NCBI RefSeq assembly: GCF_000812965.1
Contig: NZ_JSYN01000006.1
Location: 186,001 to 250,000, forward strand
Direction: 5' to 3'
DNA: 64,000 nt
DNA from: Pedobacter kyungheensis
Lineage (GTDB): Bacteria > Bacteroidota > Bacteroidia > Sphingobacteriales > Sphingobacteriaceae
Shown here: in pieces, positions 37,012-46,884 of the stretch
How the letters are laid out: the number at the start of each line of letters is the position of its first letter
How positions within the stretch are numbered: position 1 is the first letter of the stretch
The notes under the pieces: generated by a model
Told to the model about the DNA's origin: nothing
The model's database searches: none
What the model saw: the letters and a program-made list of their open reading frames with translations, nothing else
Translations under genes and position numbers: made by a program

Positions 37012-39387
37012 TTACTGATAGTTAAAAGTAACCGTGGCCGTGCAATCATTATCGGCTACCGCCCTAACCCAGTGCGCACTAAAACCAGCAGGAAATTCGT
37101 ATTCAACTGGTTTTCCTGGCGTAAGCGTAAAGGTTTTGTACTGGTGAAAACCGGTGAGATCGAAATCTACTTCGAGGGTAATTTTTACTGTTTTATTGGC
37201 TGTTAAGCTAACCTTTTTGCGATCGTAACCTGTCATCAGGTAAGGAAGCGAAATCTCGCCTTTCTTAATGCTACTGTTTTTCCAAACACTCCCTACACCA
37301 ACTACTTTTCCCATCTTCCACATATCGTCTACACCACCGTACCATAAACCATTTGCTTCATTTCCAAAATATTGCCCATCGGGTTTTGCATCTTTCTTTG
37401 TTCCACTGAATACCAATAATCCCCGCCAGGTGCAGAAATCGACTATTTTTTTGTTATGTGTAGTTACCGGGCGCAAAGCGATAAATCCACTCTCGCGGCC
37501 AACCTCGTAAAAAGTACCCGTGATATTTAGCATAAAGCGCTCAGATTCTATTTCCCTTTTATCGCGATAGGCAAAAGTTTCGTAAGCTGCCGAACCTTTA
37601 GGCAAACGGAAAGTACCTGTTGCATCTTTAACAATTACCGAAGCATCATCAACTGAATATCCTTTTGTTAACTTCCCTAAACGCAAAACCTGTGCACTGC
37701 TATCGGCGGTATTGCTAACTGTGGTTAGCTTCTCATCTATTTCGGTATACTTATTTTGGGGAACTTGCAGCACCTGCAGGTTTTTGTTAAAATTTGCAGG
37801 CCGGATAAGGTTTGCATTAACCTCGCTGTTATCGGTAATATCTGCCAGCGACTTAAACAATGCAGGATTTGAGCTATGCGGCTTTCCGCTAAAGTGCATA
37901 AAAGCAGTTGCAATACAATCTTTATCGGTTTTAAACCTGATCCAGGTCGCTTTCATATCGGCAGATAGCAGATAATACTGGTACTTATTGGCTTCCAGAT
38001 TGATTTTTTTGTAATCTTTCCAGTTATTGTTTCCTTTTTCGTCTATTTGCAGGGTTACCGTGGTTTGCTTATCTGCTAGCAGATGCAGCAACCTGTTATC
38101 GAAACCATTAATCAAATAAGGATCTGAAGGAATGTTTGCCTTAACCGCATCTTTTTCCCAGGGGCCACCCCAACCTGTGGGGCTACCCCATGTTTTTAAA
38201 TCACTCCACTGGCCAAACCACAAGTTGGATTGCGCCCTTCCGGCCAAAGGGTTTTCCAGCACCGTGGTTTCATCAGTGGCAATTACAATCTGGTTGTTCC
38301 AGTTGCAAAAATCGGGGATATAGCGCAAATGGGTATTAAGCGGAGCAATACCTCCACTGTTAGCACGCGAAAAGGTTTTGGGGAAATCGTACATCATGGC
38401 GTGCATATCCATCAGCATTTTACCATTGCCCACTTCACGTATGCGCGGCCATTCGGTATACCAGCCTCCGCGGTGGTCGTAGGTATGCGCCGCCTTAGGC
38501 AAGCGGTAAGTGTACCATTGCCCATTATCAAGCAATTTGAGTATTACCGAACGTTTATCCCAGCCAATACTCCACAGCGGGGTTTTATTATCCGGACTGC
38601 CATAAATACCACCCGGACCAGTTACATCAGTAAACTGCCTGCGTTCAACAATCTCCCATTTTTTACCATCCCAGCTGGCCAGCACGCCTTTTTCTTCATT
38701 GTTTTGTGGCAGGTTTCCGGCCTGCAGCATGTCTTTGGTAATTTTAAAAACAGCTTCCTCGCCATTGTTGGCTACCACCAGTTTGCCCTGGGCAGTATAG
38801 GCTCCTTTACCATGCCAGCCGGGAACAGGCTTGTGAAAGAGTTTATTCACCGCCAGGGTATGTACATTTACTTCATACAACATGCCCTCCATATCATAAA
38901 AATAGACCATATTTTCAGGATCAGTGAGGTGTCTTGCGGTTGCAGTCATCCGGCCAGGCATTACACTGAATGGGATTGTCCTCACCTTTCCTTTGTCATC
39001 AATAAAATAACTGCTGGTAATGAGCTGGTTAGATTCGCGGTGAATCATGCGGTTAGCGGGCGTTCCACCAATGCTTTCGGGATGGATGGTTACATTTAAA
39101 TCTTTATCCAAACTGTAAAGTTTATCGGCACTGCCATGGGGCTCGTGTGGCGAATAGGTAACCATCCAAAGCTGTCCTGCCCAGGGCGTTATGGCACCAA
39201 TACCATTTTCAAAGCCCTGCCCGCCTTTCTTTTTCTGTTCCTCGGTTTTTGGCCAGCCCTCGTTAAAAGTGGCCAAATGTGGATACACCCCACTTACTTG
39301 TAATGGTTTTGTTTGGGCGCTGACTAAAAATGGTGTGGCAAGTGCCAATGCGACACCCCAAAAGATACTTGTTTTTATGTTTTTCAT
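37012..39387 (-). CDS. Secreted 791-residue protein with a duplicated C-terminal module
   Basis: The signal peptide ends LVSAQ (residue 25). The N-terminal half (about 30-380) has short beta-rich blocks with W and G turns (GPGGIYGSPDNKTPLWSIGW), which suggest a beta-propeller. Two segments are clearly related to each other. The first is about residues 385-499 (SNLWFGQWSDL, then PYLINGFDNRLLHL and WIRFKTDKDCIATAFMHF). The second is about 677-790 (NGLWYGGVDDM, PYLMTGYDRKKVSL, WVRAVADNDCTATVTFNY). I know of no family name. A new kind of glycan lyase or hydrolase, or a binding protein, is possible. Its place between SusD (15 bp upstream) and the MFS permease (3 bp downstream) argues for a role in processing the imported glycan. 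Confidence 0.75.
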   Translation of the reverse strand: MKNIKTSIFWGVALALATPFLVSAQTKPLQVSGVYPHLATFNEGWPKTEEQKKKGGQGFENGIGAITPWAGQLWMVTYSPHEPHGSADKLYSLDKDLNVTIHPESIGGTPANRMIHRESNQLITSSYFIDDKGKVRTIPFSVMPGRMTATARHLTDPENMVYFYDMEGMLYEVNVHTLAVNKLFHKPVPGWHGKGAYTAQGKLVVANNGEEAVFKITKDMLQAGNLPQNNEEKGVLASWDGKKWEIVERRQFTDVTGPGGIYGSPDNKTPLWSIGWDKRSVILKLLDNGQWYTYRLPKAAHTYDHRGGWYTEWPRIREVGNGKMLMDMHAMMYDFPKTFSRANSGGIAPLNTHLRYIPDFCNWNNQIVIATDETTVLENPLAGRAQSNLWFGQWSDLKTWGSPTGWGGPWEKDAVKANIPSDPYLINGFDNRLLHLLADKQTTVTLQIDEKGNNNWKDYKKINLEANKYQYYLLSADMKATWIRFKTDKDCIATAFMHFSGKPHSSNPALFKSLADITDNSEVNANLIRPANFNKNLQVLQVPQNKYTEIDEKLTTVSNTADSSAQVLRLGKLTKGYSVDDASVIVKDATGTFRLPKGSAAYETFAYRDKREIESERFMLNITGTFYEVGRESGFIALRPVTTHNKKIVDFCTWRGLLVFSGTKKDAKPDGQYFGNEANGLWYGGVDDMWKMGKVVGVGSVWKNSSIKKGEISLPYLMTGYDRKKVSLTANKTVKITLEVDFDLTGFHQYKTFTLTPGKPVEYEFPAGFSAHWVRAVADNDCTATVTFNYQ

Positions 39388-39401
39388 CTTTTTTAAAATG
39401 C

Positions 39402-41102
39402 TTAATAATTAGGGTTTTGGGTAAGGTTTGGATTTAATCTTACCTCCTGCTGTGGTATTGGCCACAGGTATTGTTTTGTGGCATCGAACTTTCTTACAAA
39501 CTGTATTTTAACATCAGTTCCGAAGCCTGAATAATCGGCAATACCGTCTGCATCAATTGGTGTTATACCCGGAAAAGGCCACTTTGCCCTGTTTTGGTTT
39601 GCAGGATCTGGCAAGGCAATAATGGGTTTGTTCAATGCTTTTTCGGCCAGTTTCCACCTCATCAGATCCATATAACGTAATCCTTCGAAAGCAAATTCGA
39701 CCCTTCGTTCACGTCTCAGGATTTTTTTGAGTTGAACAGGATCGAGCGTTGTTACAGCCGGATAAGCGCCCGTATTGGTTACAGCCACTCCATACCCCCT
39801 GGCCCTTACACGGTTTATTGCATCGAGCACAGTGGCATCAATCTGACCGAGTTCTATTTTGGCTTCGGCATAAGTAAGCAACATTTCTGCAAAACGTACA
39901 ATAATGGCATCGTTATCTTCGATATGGGTATCAGACCAGCTTTGCTCTACTCCTTTTTTAAACAGGAAACCTGTAAAACTGGCAAATGGTGCCACAGCCC
40001 TCGAATCGTTGTTGGTAGCTTTTCTGCCCAGTTTTGAGCTCCAAACCTGCAAAGAATCGGGATGAGGATTATAATTGTAGCCCAGCCAGTAAGTATTGAA
40101 AGGCACTACAGTTGCTGCAAGCCTCGGATCGCGGTTAGCGAAAGGATTAAGCGGATTATAAAGTGGCGATTCGTTAATTGGTTTTCCATCTGTACACTCA
40201 TAAGCATCTACCAGTTCGCGGGTTGGCATGGTTGCACCAAAACCTCCGGCATTTCTCGATAAAATATCATCTGGTGTTGCCGAAACTTTTTGCGTCTGAT
40301 CTCTGGGAATACTGAGAATAATTTCTGTACTCAGCTCCCCGCTTCTTTGGAAAAGTGCGCTATATGAAGTATTTAAAGTGTAAGCGCCTGCGCCGGTCAG
40401 GTTTATCACATTCGAGGCCGCATCACGCGCAGTTTCCCAATCGCCCATATAAAGTGCAGTTCTGGCTTTAAGCGCCCATGCCGCTCCTTTGGTAAGCCTT
40501 TTTACACTCGAAGAGGCATAGCTCTGTGGCAGGTTTTGTGCCGCAAAATCAAATTCTGTTTTTAAAAAATTATAGATTTCTGCCTTAGTGTTCTTTTTTA
40601 CCTGATACGATTCTTCGAGCGTAAGGGTTTTGAGGTTAAGCGGCACATCGCCAAAATGGGTGATGAGTTTACTGTACTGATAGGCCCTGATGAGTCGCAT
40701 TTCGGCCTCCAATGTAGTTATAACCGCTGCTGGCGTGTTGGCTGCTGCACGGTCTTTATTTTCGAGAAAAGCATTAACCCTTGCAATAGCCTTGTAAGAA
40801 TTGGTCCAGAAGGTAAGCGAAAAAGCATCTGATGACGATTGTGTACCCGCAATAACGGGATTTGAGCCGGCTCCGCCGCGATAGTAACAATTATCAGAGA
40901 AAAATTCTTCCCAGGCGCCTGTATTTTCTTTAATGGGTGTCCAGAAATCTAAGCGATACAGGTCGTTTACTGCCAGTTCGAGCTCTACCTGGTTAGCATA
41001 AAAGCTTCCTGTTGAAGGTGAACTTAAAGGATTTAGATCGAGTTTTTTACATGCACACATGCAAATGCTCAAAATTGATATGATAAAGAGGTTCTTTTTC
41101 AT
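39402..41102 (-). CDS. SusD/RagB-family surface lipoprotein
   Basis: 566 residues; lipobox SICMCAC at about residue 18. SusD segments include ELAVNDLYRLDFW, AEMRLIRAYQYSKLITHFGDVPL, RFAEMLLTYAEAKIELGQ and the C-terminal ERRVEFAFEGLRYMDLMRWKL, then QYLWPIPQQEV. It pairs with the SusC encoded 27 bp upstream. The operon continues with the duplicated-domain secreted protein and the permease. Confidence 0.95.
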   Translation of the reverse strand: MKKNLFIISILSICMCACKKLDLNPLSSPSTGSFYANQVELELAVNDLYRLDFWTPIKENTGAWEEFFSDNCYYRGGAGSNPVIAGTQSSSDAFSLTFWTNSYKAIARVNAFLENKDRAAANTPAAVITTLEAEMRLIRAYQYSKLITHFGDVPLNLKTLTLEESYQVKKNTKAEIYNFLKTEFDFAAQNLPQSYASSSVKRLTKGAAWALKARTALYMGDWETARDAASNVINLTGAGAYTLNTSYSALFQRSGELSTEIILSIPRDQTQKVSATPDDILSRNAGGFGATMPTRELVDAYECTDGKPINESPLYNPLNPFANRDPRLAATVVPFNTYWLGYNYNPHPDSLQVWSSKLGRKATNNDSRAVAPFASFTGFLFKKGVEQSWSDTHIEDNDAIIVRFAEMLLTYAEAKIELGQIDATVLDAINRVRARGYGVAVTNTGAYPAVTTLDPVQLKKILRRERRVEFAFEGLRYMDLMRWKLAEKALNKPIIALPDPANQNRAKWPFPGITPIDADGIADYSGFGTDVKIQFVRKFDATKQYLWPIPQQEVRLNPNLTQNPNY

Positions 41103-41129
41103 TTTAAATAAGGTTTATATCCCTGTGTA

Positions 41130-44100
41130 TTAAAATTTTACATTTACACCACCCAAAAAGGTGGTTACAATTGGATAAGACGCATTTCCCGACTCGGGAT
41201 CGGCATATTTGGGAAATTTGCTGCTGGTGAAGAAATCATTCACCGCCACATAAAACCGGATAGATTGTAAACCAACTTTTTTCAGCAAGGGCTTATCGGC
41301 TATGGTGTAGCCCAAAGTTGTATTCTTGATCCGAAAATATGCCCCATTGAACAACCAAAAATCAGACAATGCATAATTATTTCCGGAAACGGTATTGGTT
41401 AAACGTGGATACTGAGCGGCCAGATTTTGCTCAGGCGTGTTGTTTTTGCTATAGAATTTGCCATCAATCAGCTCAGGGAAATTGCCAAACTGTTCCTGAA
41501 AGGGTCTAACCACTTCACTGTTTAACCTGCTCAGGCGTTTAGCTACCCCTTGAAAACTGATACCAAAATCGAATCCTTTATAAGCCAGATTGATGTTACC
41601 GCCATACTGATATCTTGGCAACGATCCACCAAGCAAAACCCTGTCGTTAGCATTAATAATCCCGTTGTTATCGATATCAACATAACCTAAATCGCCCGCT
41701 GTAACTGCATTACTGGTTCGTGGTGCAGCATTTGCGCTGGCAGCAGTTTGGTAAATGCCTGTTGACAGATAACCGTACCATTCGTTAAACTGGCTTCCCT
41801 CAAAAATAGACTGATCGCCAAGTATTTGTGTTCCCCCCATATTTACAACATTCGATTTGGCATCTGAAAGGTTGAAACCTGCGCTGTAACTCAATCCGCC
41901 AATTTTATCCTTCCAGTTTATAGCCATTTCCCAACCTCTAACATCGAGGACTCCAGCATTCTGGGTAGGCCTGTCAAATCCCAGGTTAATCGGAATATCC
42001 AGGCCCAGGAGGATATCAGTGGTTCTTTTTCGGTAATAATCGGCAGTCAGGCTCAATCTGTTATTCAAAAAAGCAGCATCAATACCAATGTCGGTTGATT
42101 TTGTGGTCTCCCACGAAATGTCCCGAACGGCATAAACAGTTTGTGCACCGCCGTTTAATGGAATTACACTTCCATTTTGGTAAAATAAGGCAGTGCTCAG
42201 GTCGATACTGGCCTGATAAGGATAGTTTCCGATCCGTTCATTTCCAACTTCACCATAAGAACCCCTCAGCTTCAGGAAACTGATCCATTTAATATTTTTC
42301 ATAAATTCTTCTTCGCTCAGGCTCCATCCTGCAGAAAAGGAAGGGAAATAAGCATCGCGGTATGCGGGGGCAAACCGCGAAGACTGATCGTAGCGTAAAT
42401 TTGCCTGTAAAAAGTACTTGCTTTTGTAATCGTAGGTTAAACGGCCAAAGAACGAACGGAGATTCGCTTCTGATGCATCGCCCGAGTTATCTCTCAACAA
42501 TTGTGAGCCTGCATCCAGGTACGGAAAATCAGTAAGCACAAAACCACTTCTCGATGCGCCAAGCGACTCCTGGTTACTGTATACGCCCTCGTAGCCCAGC
42601 AAAGCGCTAAAATTGTGATTATTAATTGTTTTGTTGTAATTGGCCAGAAACTGACTGGTTAACTGGTAAATCTCGTTCCGGCTCTCACTTAAAACCGTTA
42701 AGGCAGTGTTCGACAAAGTTGTTGGCGATCCGTCGGCAAGTGTGTAGGTAATCTTTTTAGAAAAGGCTTTTGTTTTATTAAAATCAAAGGTTGGCGCCAG
42801 AATACCAGTAAGTGTTAAACCCGCTACCGGTTTAAAATTTAATGCCAAACGGCCCTGCAATTGGTTGGAACGGCCTGTAGTAGTACCTCCTTCATTTAAT
42901 TGTGCAAGCGGATTTCTACCATCTTTCGCAATAGCATATTTACCATTGGTATAACGGTCGGCATAAATTGGTGGCATTACCCTTGCCTCGTAAATTGGTA
43001 TCTGGCCACTAAAAGGATTGGCTACAGGAGCAATATTGTTCAGCCTTCTCAATCCTAAATCGACTGTTGCATTTAATTGCGCTGAAATTTTGATATCATT
43101 ATTAATCCTGAACTGATAGCGTTCGTAATTGTAGTTATCGTAAAATGCACCTACATTCTGGTAACCTAACGAAGCTTTGGTTTTCAGCGTTTCGTTACCT
43201 GCGGTAAATACCAGGTCGTGTTGCTCTCTGGGAGCATATTTATTGGTCATAATCAGTTTTTGCCAATCGGTATTGGCAAATGGAAATTTATCGGGAGTTG
43301 CAGCCCTGTTGGCTTCAAAATTCACAATATAATCGTTGGCATAGGGGCCGGTTGCTGCCCCATCGTTCGTAGCCTGTTCGTTAAAATATTTCATGTAGGT
43401 TGGCGCATCTACGTATGCCGGCAATGCAGTAGGTTTTTGCAAGGCATACTCAAAATTGTACTCGAGATTAGAAGCGCCGGTTTTACCCCGTTTGGTAGTA
43501 ATTAAAATTACCCCTGCGGCACCACGTGATCCATATATGGCAGCCGATGCTGCATCTTTGAGCACATTGAGCGATTCAATATCGTTCGGGTTCACTAAAT
43601 CCATGCTACTTACAGGAATACCATCAACCACAACAAGTGCGTCGTTATTATTCAATGTAGTAATACCCCGAACCCTAACTGTGGCACCAGAGCCCGGTGC
43701 CGAGCTGCTCCGGGTAACCGATACCCCTGCTACCGCACCCTGCAAAGCTTCAGAAACCTGCAAGGTTTGCCTGCCCGACAGTTCTTCTCCACTAATTGTT
43801 GCAATGGCTCCGGTTAAATCTTTTTTCTTTTGGGTACCATATCCTACCACTACAACATCATTCAAATTGTTCTGTTCGGGTAGCAGAGCAACCTCCATGG
43901 GCTTGCCCGTAAGGGTAATGGTTTGCAGCTGATAGCCTACATAGCCGAAAGTAAGGCTTTTTACGTCATCGGGGATGCTAAGGCTAAACCTGCCCTGGTT
44001 ATCGGTAACAGTACCGGTTTTTGTACCAGGCACACTCACGGTTACACCAATCAGGCTCTCCTTTGTTTTCGCATCGGTAACTCGTCCCGAAACGGTCTTT

Positions 44101-44165
44101 GTTTGTGCATGCGCCGCATAGTAAATGCAGGTTAGCATGAACAATAGCAATAGGTTCTTTTTCAT
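41130..44165 (-). CDS. SusC/RagA TonB-linked outer membrane protein
   Basis: 1011 residues. The signal peptide ends AAHAQ (residue 21), then a carboxypeptidase-regulatory-like domain (about 25-95, VSGRVTDAKTKESLIGVTV). The plug shows NNDALVVVDGIPVSSMDLVNPNDIE in two halves and LKDAASAAIYGSRGAAGVIL. The barrel ends GGVNVKF. It has no STN domain, so unlike the receptor at 30137-33478 it is not expected to signal through FecR. The putative membrane regulator at 44548, divergent and 382 bp away, may control this operon. Confidence 0.96.
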   Translation of the reverse strand: MKKNLLLLFMLTCIYYAAHAQTKTVSGRVTDAKTKESLIGVTVSVPGTKTGTVTDNQGRFSLSIPDDVKSLTFGYVGYQLQTITLTGKPMEVALLPEQNNLNDVVVVGYGTQKKKDLTGAIATISGEELSGRQTLQVSEALQGAVAGVSVTRSSSAPGSGATVRVRGITTLNNNDALVVVDGIPVSSMDLVNPNDIESLNVLKDAASAAIYGSRGAAGVILITTKRGKTGASNLEYNFEYALQKPTALPAYVDAPTYMKYFNEQATNDGAATGPYANDYIVNFEANRAATPDKFPFANTDWQKLIMTNKYAPREQHDLVFTAGNETLKTKASLGYQNVGAFYDNYNYERYQFRINNDIKISAQLNATVDLGLRRLNNIAPVANPFSGQIPIYEARVMPPIYADRYTNGKYAIAKDGRNPLAQLNEGGTTTGRSNQLQGRLALNFKPVAGLTLTGILAPTFDFNKTKAFSKKITYTLADGSPTTLSNTALTVLSESRNEIYQLTSQFLANYNKTINNHNFSALLGYEGVYSNQESLGASRSGFVLTDFPYLDAGSQLLRDNSGDASEANLRSFFGRLTYDYKSKYFLQANLRYDQSSRFAPAYRDAYFPSFSAGWSLSEEEFMKNIKWISFLKLRGSYGEVGNERIGNYPYQASIDLSTALFYQNGSVIPLNGGAQTVYAVRDISWETTKSTDIGIDAAFLNNRLSLTADYYRKRTTDILLGLDIPINLGFDRPTQNAGVLDVRGWEMAINWKDKIGGLSYSAGFNLSDAKSNVVNMGGTQILGDQSIFEGSQFNEWYGYLSTGIYQTAASANAAPRTSNAVTAGDLGYVDIDNNGIINANDRVLLGGSLPRYQYGGNINLAYKGFDFGISFQGVAKRLSRLNSEVVRPFQEQFGNFPELIDGKFYSKNNTPEQNLAAQYPRLTNTVSGNNYALSDFWLFNGAYFRIKNTTLGYTIADKPLLKKVGLQSIRFYVAVNDFFTSSKFPKYADPESGNASYPIVTTFLGGVNVKF

Positions 44166-44547
44166 TTAAAATTTGGTTAGTTGTAAAATAGTTTGCTGGT
44201 TTTGCCTGCCGATGGCAGCAGCAGACAACTGTAAATTTATGGGCACATTTAGCCAAAAATCTACTTAAAGGCTGACCAAAGCTGAGCCATTATTTAATAC
44301 AAGACAAAACACTGGAATACAACTAATTAAATGACAAAAAGAACTAAAATGGATAAACTTAAAGAAGCTGTAAAGCCTACATTCGGGCCCTGGCTTGTAA
44401 TTATCATTTTCAAATCATGATCCACAAGGCAAAATCATATTCTTTTATTTTGATATGGGGCCTTTTTCTGTATTTTTATGGCGCATCTGATAACCGATAA
44501 ACCAAGCAAACATTTGTAGCCATCTCCCTAACCAGAGGTATCAAAGC
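44166..44547. other. Divergent intergenic region, SusC operon / paralogue B
   Basis: 382 bp holding both promoters. I find no exact TAnnTTTG box on either strand and no copy of the inverted repeat seen at 16141-16212. GCAAACATTTG at about 44505-44515 is only loosely like one arm of it. Confidence 0.3.
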
Positions 44548-45849
44548 ATGAACGAAGAATCTTTACAGGCCGAAAACATTTTATTCTTCAGGAACCTGGA
44601 TAGCTGCTGCCAAAAAATTGCAGAACAGACCGGTAATCAGGATATCGCTTCGTGGAAAAACAGCGATTATGTGAAACTCAGTGGCTTGTTGTACCGGAAA
44701 ACAAAGGTTCACCTGGGCGAAAACACCTTAAAGCGAATATTTGGTAAGGTTAAAACTTCTAACCGTTACTATCCTCAAAAAGCTACGCGTGATGCACTGG
44801 CGCAATTTATAGATTTTCGCGACTGGCAGGAATTTGAGCGCATTAACTCGCTTACTATTGAAAAGGCACCTGCGCCAAGGCCTCAGCCCCTAGAGGTGCC
44901 CATACAGCCATCAACAAAGGCCAAACACACGCTTAAAGTGATTTTGTTTGCCATTGTACTCCTATTGGGTATTAGCCTGTGGGTTTACTTGAAGAGCCTG
45001 GTTGGCGACCGTGACATTCAACTGCTGTGCCTGAACCCGAACGGAATAAGTCCGCATTCTGCACTATTTAAACTGAGCGTTAAAAACAATGCAAAGATTA
45101 AGCGTTCCGAATACCTGATCGATTTTGCAGACGGCAGTAGCGTGAAAAAAAGTTTTTCGGCCGATTTGGTTAACCATTATTATGAAGCTCCCGGAAGATA
45201 TTTTCCGGTGCTTTTTCATCATCAAAAGCCAATTGATACCGGGCGTGTTTACCTTCAAACAAAGGGCTGGGATTTGATTGCTGCTGTAGAGCATGATACC
45301 ACCAGGGTATATCCGGTAAATTCAACTGTGCTTCAAAACCAAAAGAAAGTATCTGTATCTACTGCTGCACTCATTCAATCGGGTGTTGATACCACCAAAA
45401 CCTTCTTTGTTTCATTTGCCAATATTAAACCCACCACCATAAGTGCAGATAACTTCGAGTTAAATGTTTTCATCCAAACTTCTCCCTCGCGTCCTGGAGT
45501 TCGCTGTTCGCAAACTGATTTAATTGTATATGGAGAAAATAACTTCCATTCCATTAACCTGATTAAGCCTGAATGCGTAGTATGGAGTAACTTAAAATTT
45601 TCTGAAAAGCAGCTCGATGGTACCAAAGACGACCTGAGACCGCAAGGGCAGGATCTTCGAAGCGGAAAACACGTCAAACTCAGGATCGAAAACCAAAATG
45701 CACATCTTTTTGTCGATAACAGGGAAATTATTAATACCAGTTATAAAATCCCCATTGGAAAACTTATGGGCGTAAAAATAAGATTTGCCGGCGTAGGTAG
45801 CTTTGAAGATTTTCAGCTCAATGATTTAAAAACAAAAGAAAGCTTTTAA
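44548..45849 (+). CDS. Membrane-spanning putative one-component regulator (HTH-like / TM / PKD-like), paralogue B
   Basis: 433 residues, the same architecture and length as the protein at 14770-16065. The cytoplasmic part has GENTLKRIFGKVKTSNRYY and QKATRDALAQFIDFRDWQEF (about residues 57-97). A Pro-rich linker leads to one membrane helix at about 130-148. The periplasmic part has a PKD-like unit (YLIDFADGSSVKKSF, then HYYEAPGRYFPVLF, about 189-223) and a C-terminal part with SRPGVRCSQTDLIVYGE and GKLMGVKIRFAGVG, nearly the same text as in paralogue A. The divergent SusC operon is the presumed target. Gene regulation by direct membrane-tethered DNA binding is my inference; no kinase or receiver domain is present. 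Confidence 0.72.
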   Translation: MNEESLQAENILFFRNLDSCCQKIAEQTGNQDIASWKNSDYVKLSGLLYRKTKVHLGENTLKRIFGKVKTSNRYYPQKATRDALAQFIDFRDWQEFERINSLTIEKAPAPRPQPLEVPIQPSTKAKHTLKVILFAIVLLLGISLWVYLKSLVGDRDIQLLCLNPNGISPHSALFKLSVKNNAKIKRSEYLIDFADGSSVKKSFSADLVNHYYEAPGRYFPVLFHHQKPIDTGRVYLQTKGWDLIAAVEHDTTRVYPVNSTVLQNQKKVSVSTAALIQSGVDTTKTFFVSFANIKPTTISADNFELNVFIQTSPSRPGVRCSQTDLIVYGENNFHSINLIKPECVVWSNLKFSEKQLDGTKDDLRPQGQDLRSGKHVKLRIENQNAHLFVDNREIINTSYKIPIGKLMGVKIRFAGVGSFEDFQLNDLKTKESF

Positions 45850-46157
45850 TGCCAGTTAAATTTGGCAACGGAGTGCTGAACATGACCTTAAAGCTGAAAA
45901 ATAAAGCGCAGTCATAATCTTCGATGCCAAAGGTTATATCACCGTTATCATATCCCTACAGGTAATGAATGGACAACTGCCCTACAATCCAATCTGAAAA
46001 TAGTTTAGTCCGAACATGTAGCGAAAATTATGATCACGTTGTATTTTTTATCATTAAAAAATACTAGCTTATCCGCGCGGTAATACGTCTTATTTTACAG
46101 CCATAGTCATTCTATTTTTTCCCGAAATCTTATTTTTAATAAACTAAACCAATAACT
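45850..46157 (+). other. Intergenic region before the TNT-like gene
   Basis: 308 bp. A plus-strand TAAATTTG (TAnnTTTG pattern) occurs at 45857-45864, right after the regulator stop and about 294 bp from the next ATG. A short open stretch (about 45908-45990) reads like a coding scrap, but I recognise nothing in it. Confidence 0.25.
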
Positions 46158-46874
46158 ATGAAAAATTTATTGAAGTATTTCCTGTTCTTAAACCTTGCAT
46201 TATGTGCTGTGGCCTGTCGCTCAGACAAGGATGGGCTTTTAGATGAACCGCCGGTTACGGCAACCACCGATTTCTACAAAAACGCCAATGAACTGGCTGC
46301 AACCTACGATCCTTCAAACACCGTAAGTCAGACGATTAGGGATCACATTTACGATTTATACAAGGCTAAAAAATGGAGCGAATTGGAAACCCTGTTTACA
46401 AACAACAATTTAAACGGAAAATGGCCGCCTGCAAACGGAGGTTTCAATACAGTAGATGATACACCAATTGCGATGGGGCAAAAGTACGACAGATACAGTA
46501 ATGCTATTGGAACCTACAGCGGTACAGGAGCGCCAACTTTAGGAGGCAGTTTTACAAGCCCGATTATTAACGGATACGTGTATACCTTTGGGCAAAGGGC
46601 CTTGAATCAACCTGAAAATGCTTATGATTTTTATTATGAGATCGAAGTTTTAAATAATTCATTAACTTTCAAAGGCCAAACAGCAGATATTATTCCCTGG
46701 TTTAATCAGGTGGGTAATGGTAAACAAACCATGTGGAAGATCCCGATCGATCCGGCAACCGGCTACCAGAAAACCTGGAACAAACTGGCGCAGGAAGGAT
46801 ATATTAAAATAACCATAAAGAAAAACCCAAGTGGAAAATACCCGGGTGCTGTGGGTGTAGTGATTGCACAATAA
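46158..46874 (+). CDS. Lipoprotein with TNT-like (NAD+ glycohydrolase) toxin domain
   Basis: 238 residues. The signal sequence ends in ALCAVAC, so Cys20 is likely lipidated and the protein anchored in an outer membrane. From residue 89 on, the text follows the tuberculosis-necrotizing-toxin (TNT, DUF4237) plan: WPPANGGF (89-96), KYDRYSNAIG (109-118), FGQRALNQPENAYDFYYEI (144-162) and the signature PWFNQVGNGKQ (180-190), then an L-x-x-x-G-Y end. In TNT enzymes the Arg of DR(Y/F) and the Gln of the GxGxQ turn contribute to NAD+ cleavage, and both are present here. Residues 40-85 form a helical region of unknown role. The next gene starts 10 bp downstream. Family assignment is from motif memory. 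Confidence 0.75.
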   Translation: MKNLLKYFLFLNLALCAVACRSDKDGLLDEPPVTATTDFYKNANELAATYDPSNTVSQTIRDHIYDLYKAKKWSELETLFTNNNLNGKWPPANGGFNTVDDTPIAMGQKYDRYSNAIGTYSGTGAPTLGGSFTSPIINGYVYTFGQRALNQPENAYDFYYEIEVLNNSLTFKGQTADIIPWFNQVGNGKQTMWKIPIDPATGYQKTWNKLAQEGYIKITIKKNPSGKYPGAVGVVIAQ

Positions 46875-46884
46875 GATAATTTAG

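Noticed and set aside
38230..39099. 289-codon open frame on the plus strand
   Set aside because: It is fully antisense to the 791-residue secreted protein, which has a signal peptide, an operon position and domain duplication. The antisense frame has no domain.
45908..45990. Coding scrap between paralogue B and the TNT-like gene
   Set aside because: About 27 codons without start, motif or known match, so it is indistinguishable from chance.
46158..46874. TNT-like gene as an Rhs tip belonging to the array
   Set aside because: It has its own lipoprotein signal and no Rhs core or DPDG motif, is on the opposite strand and is separated by the AlkD-like gene.
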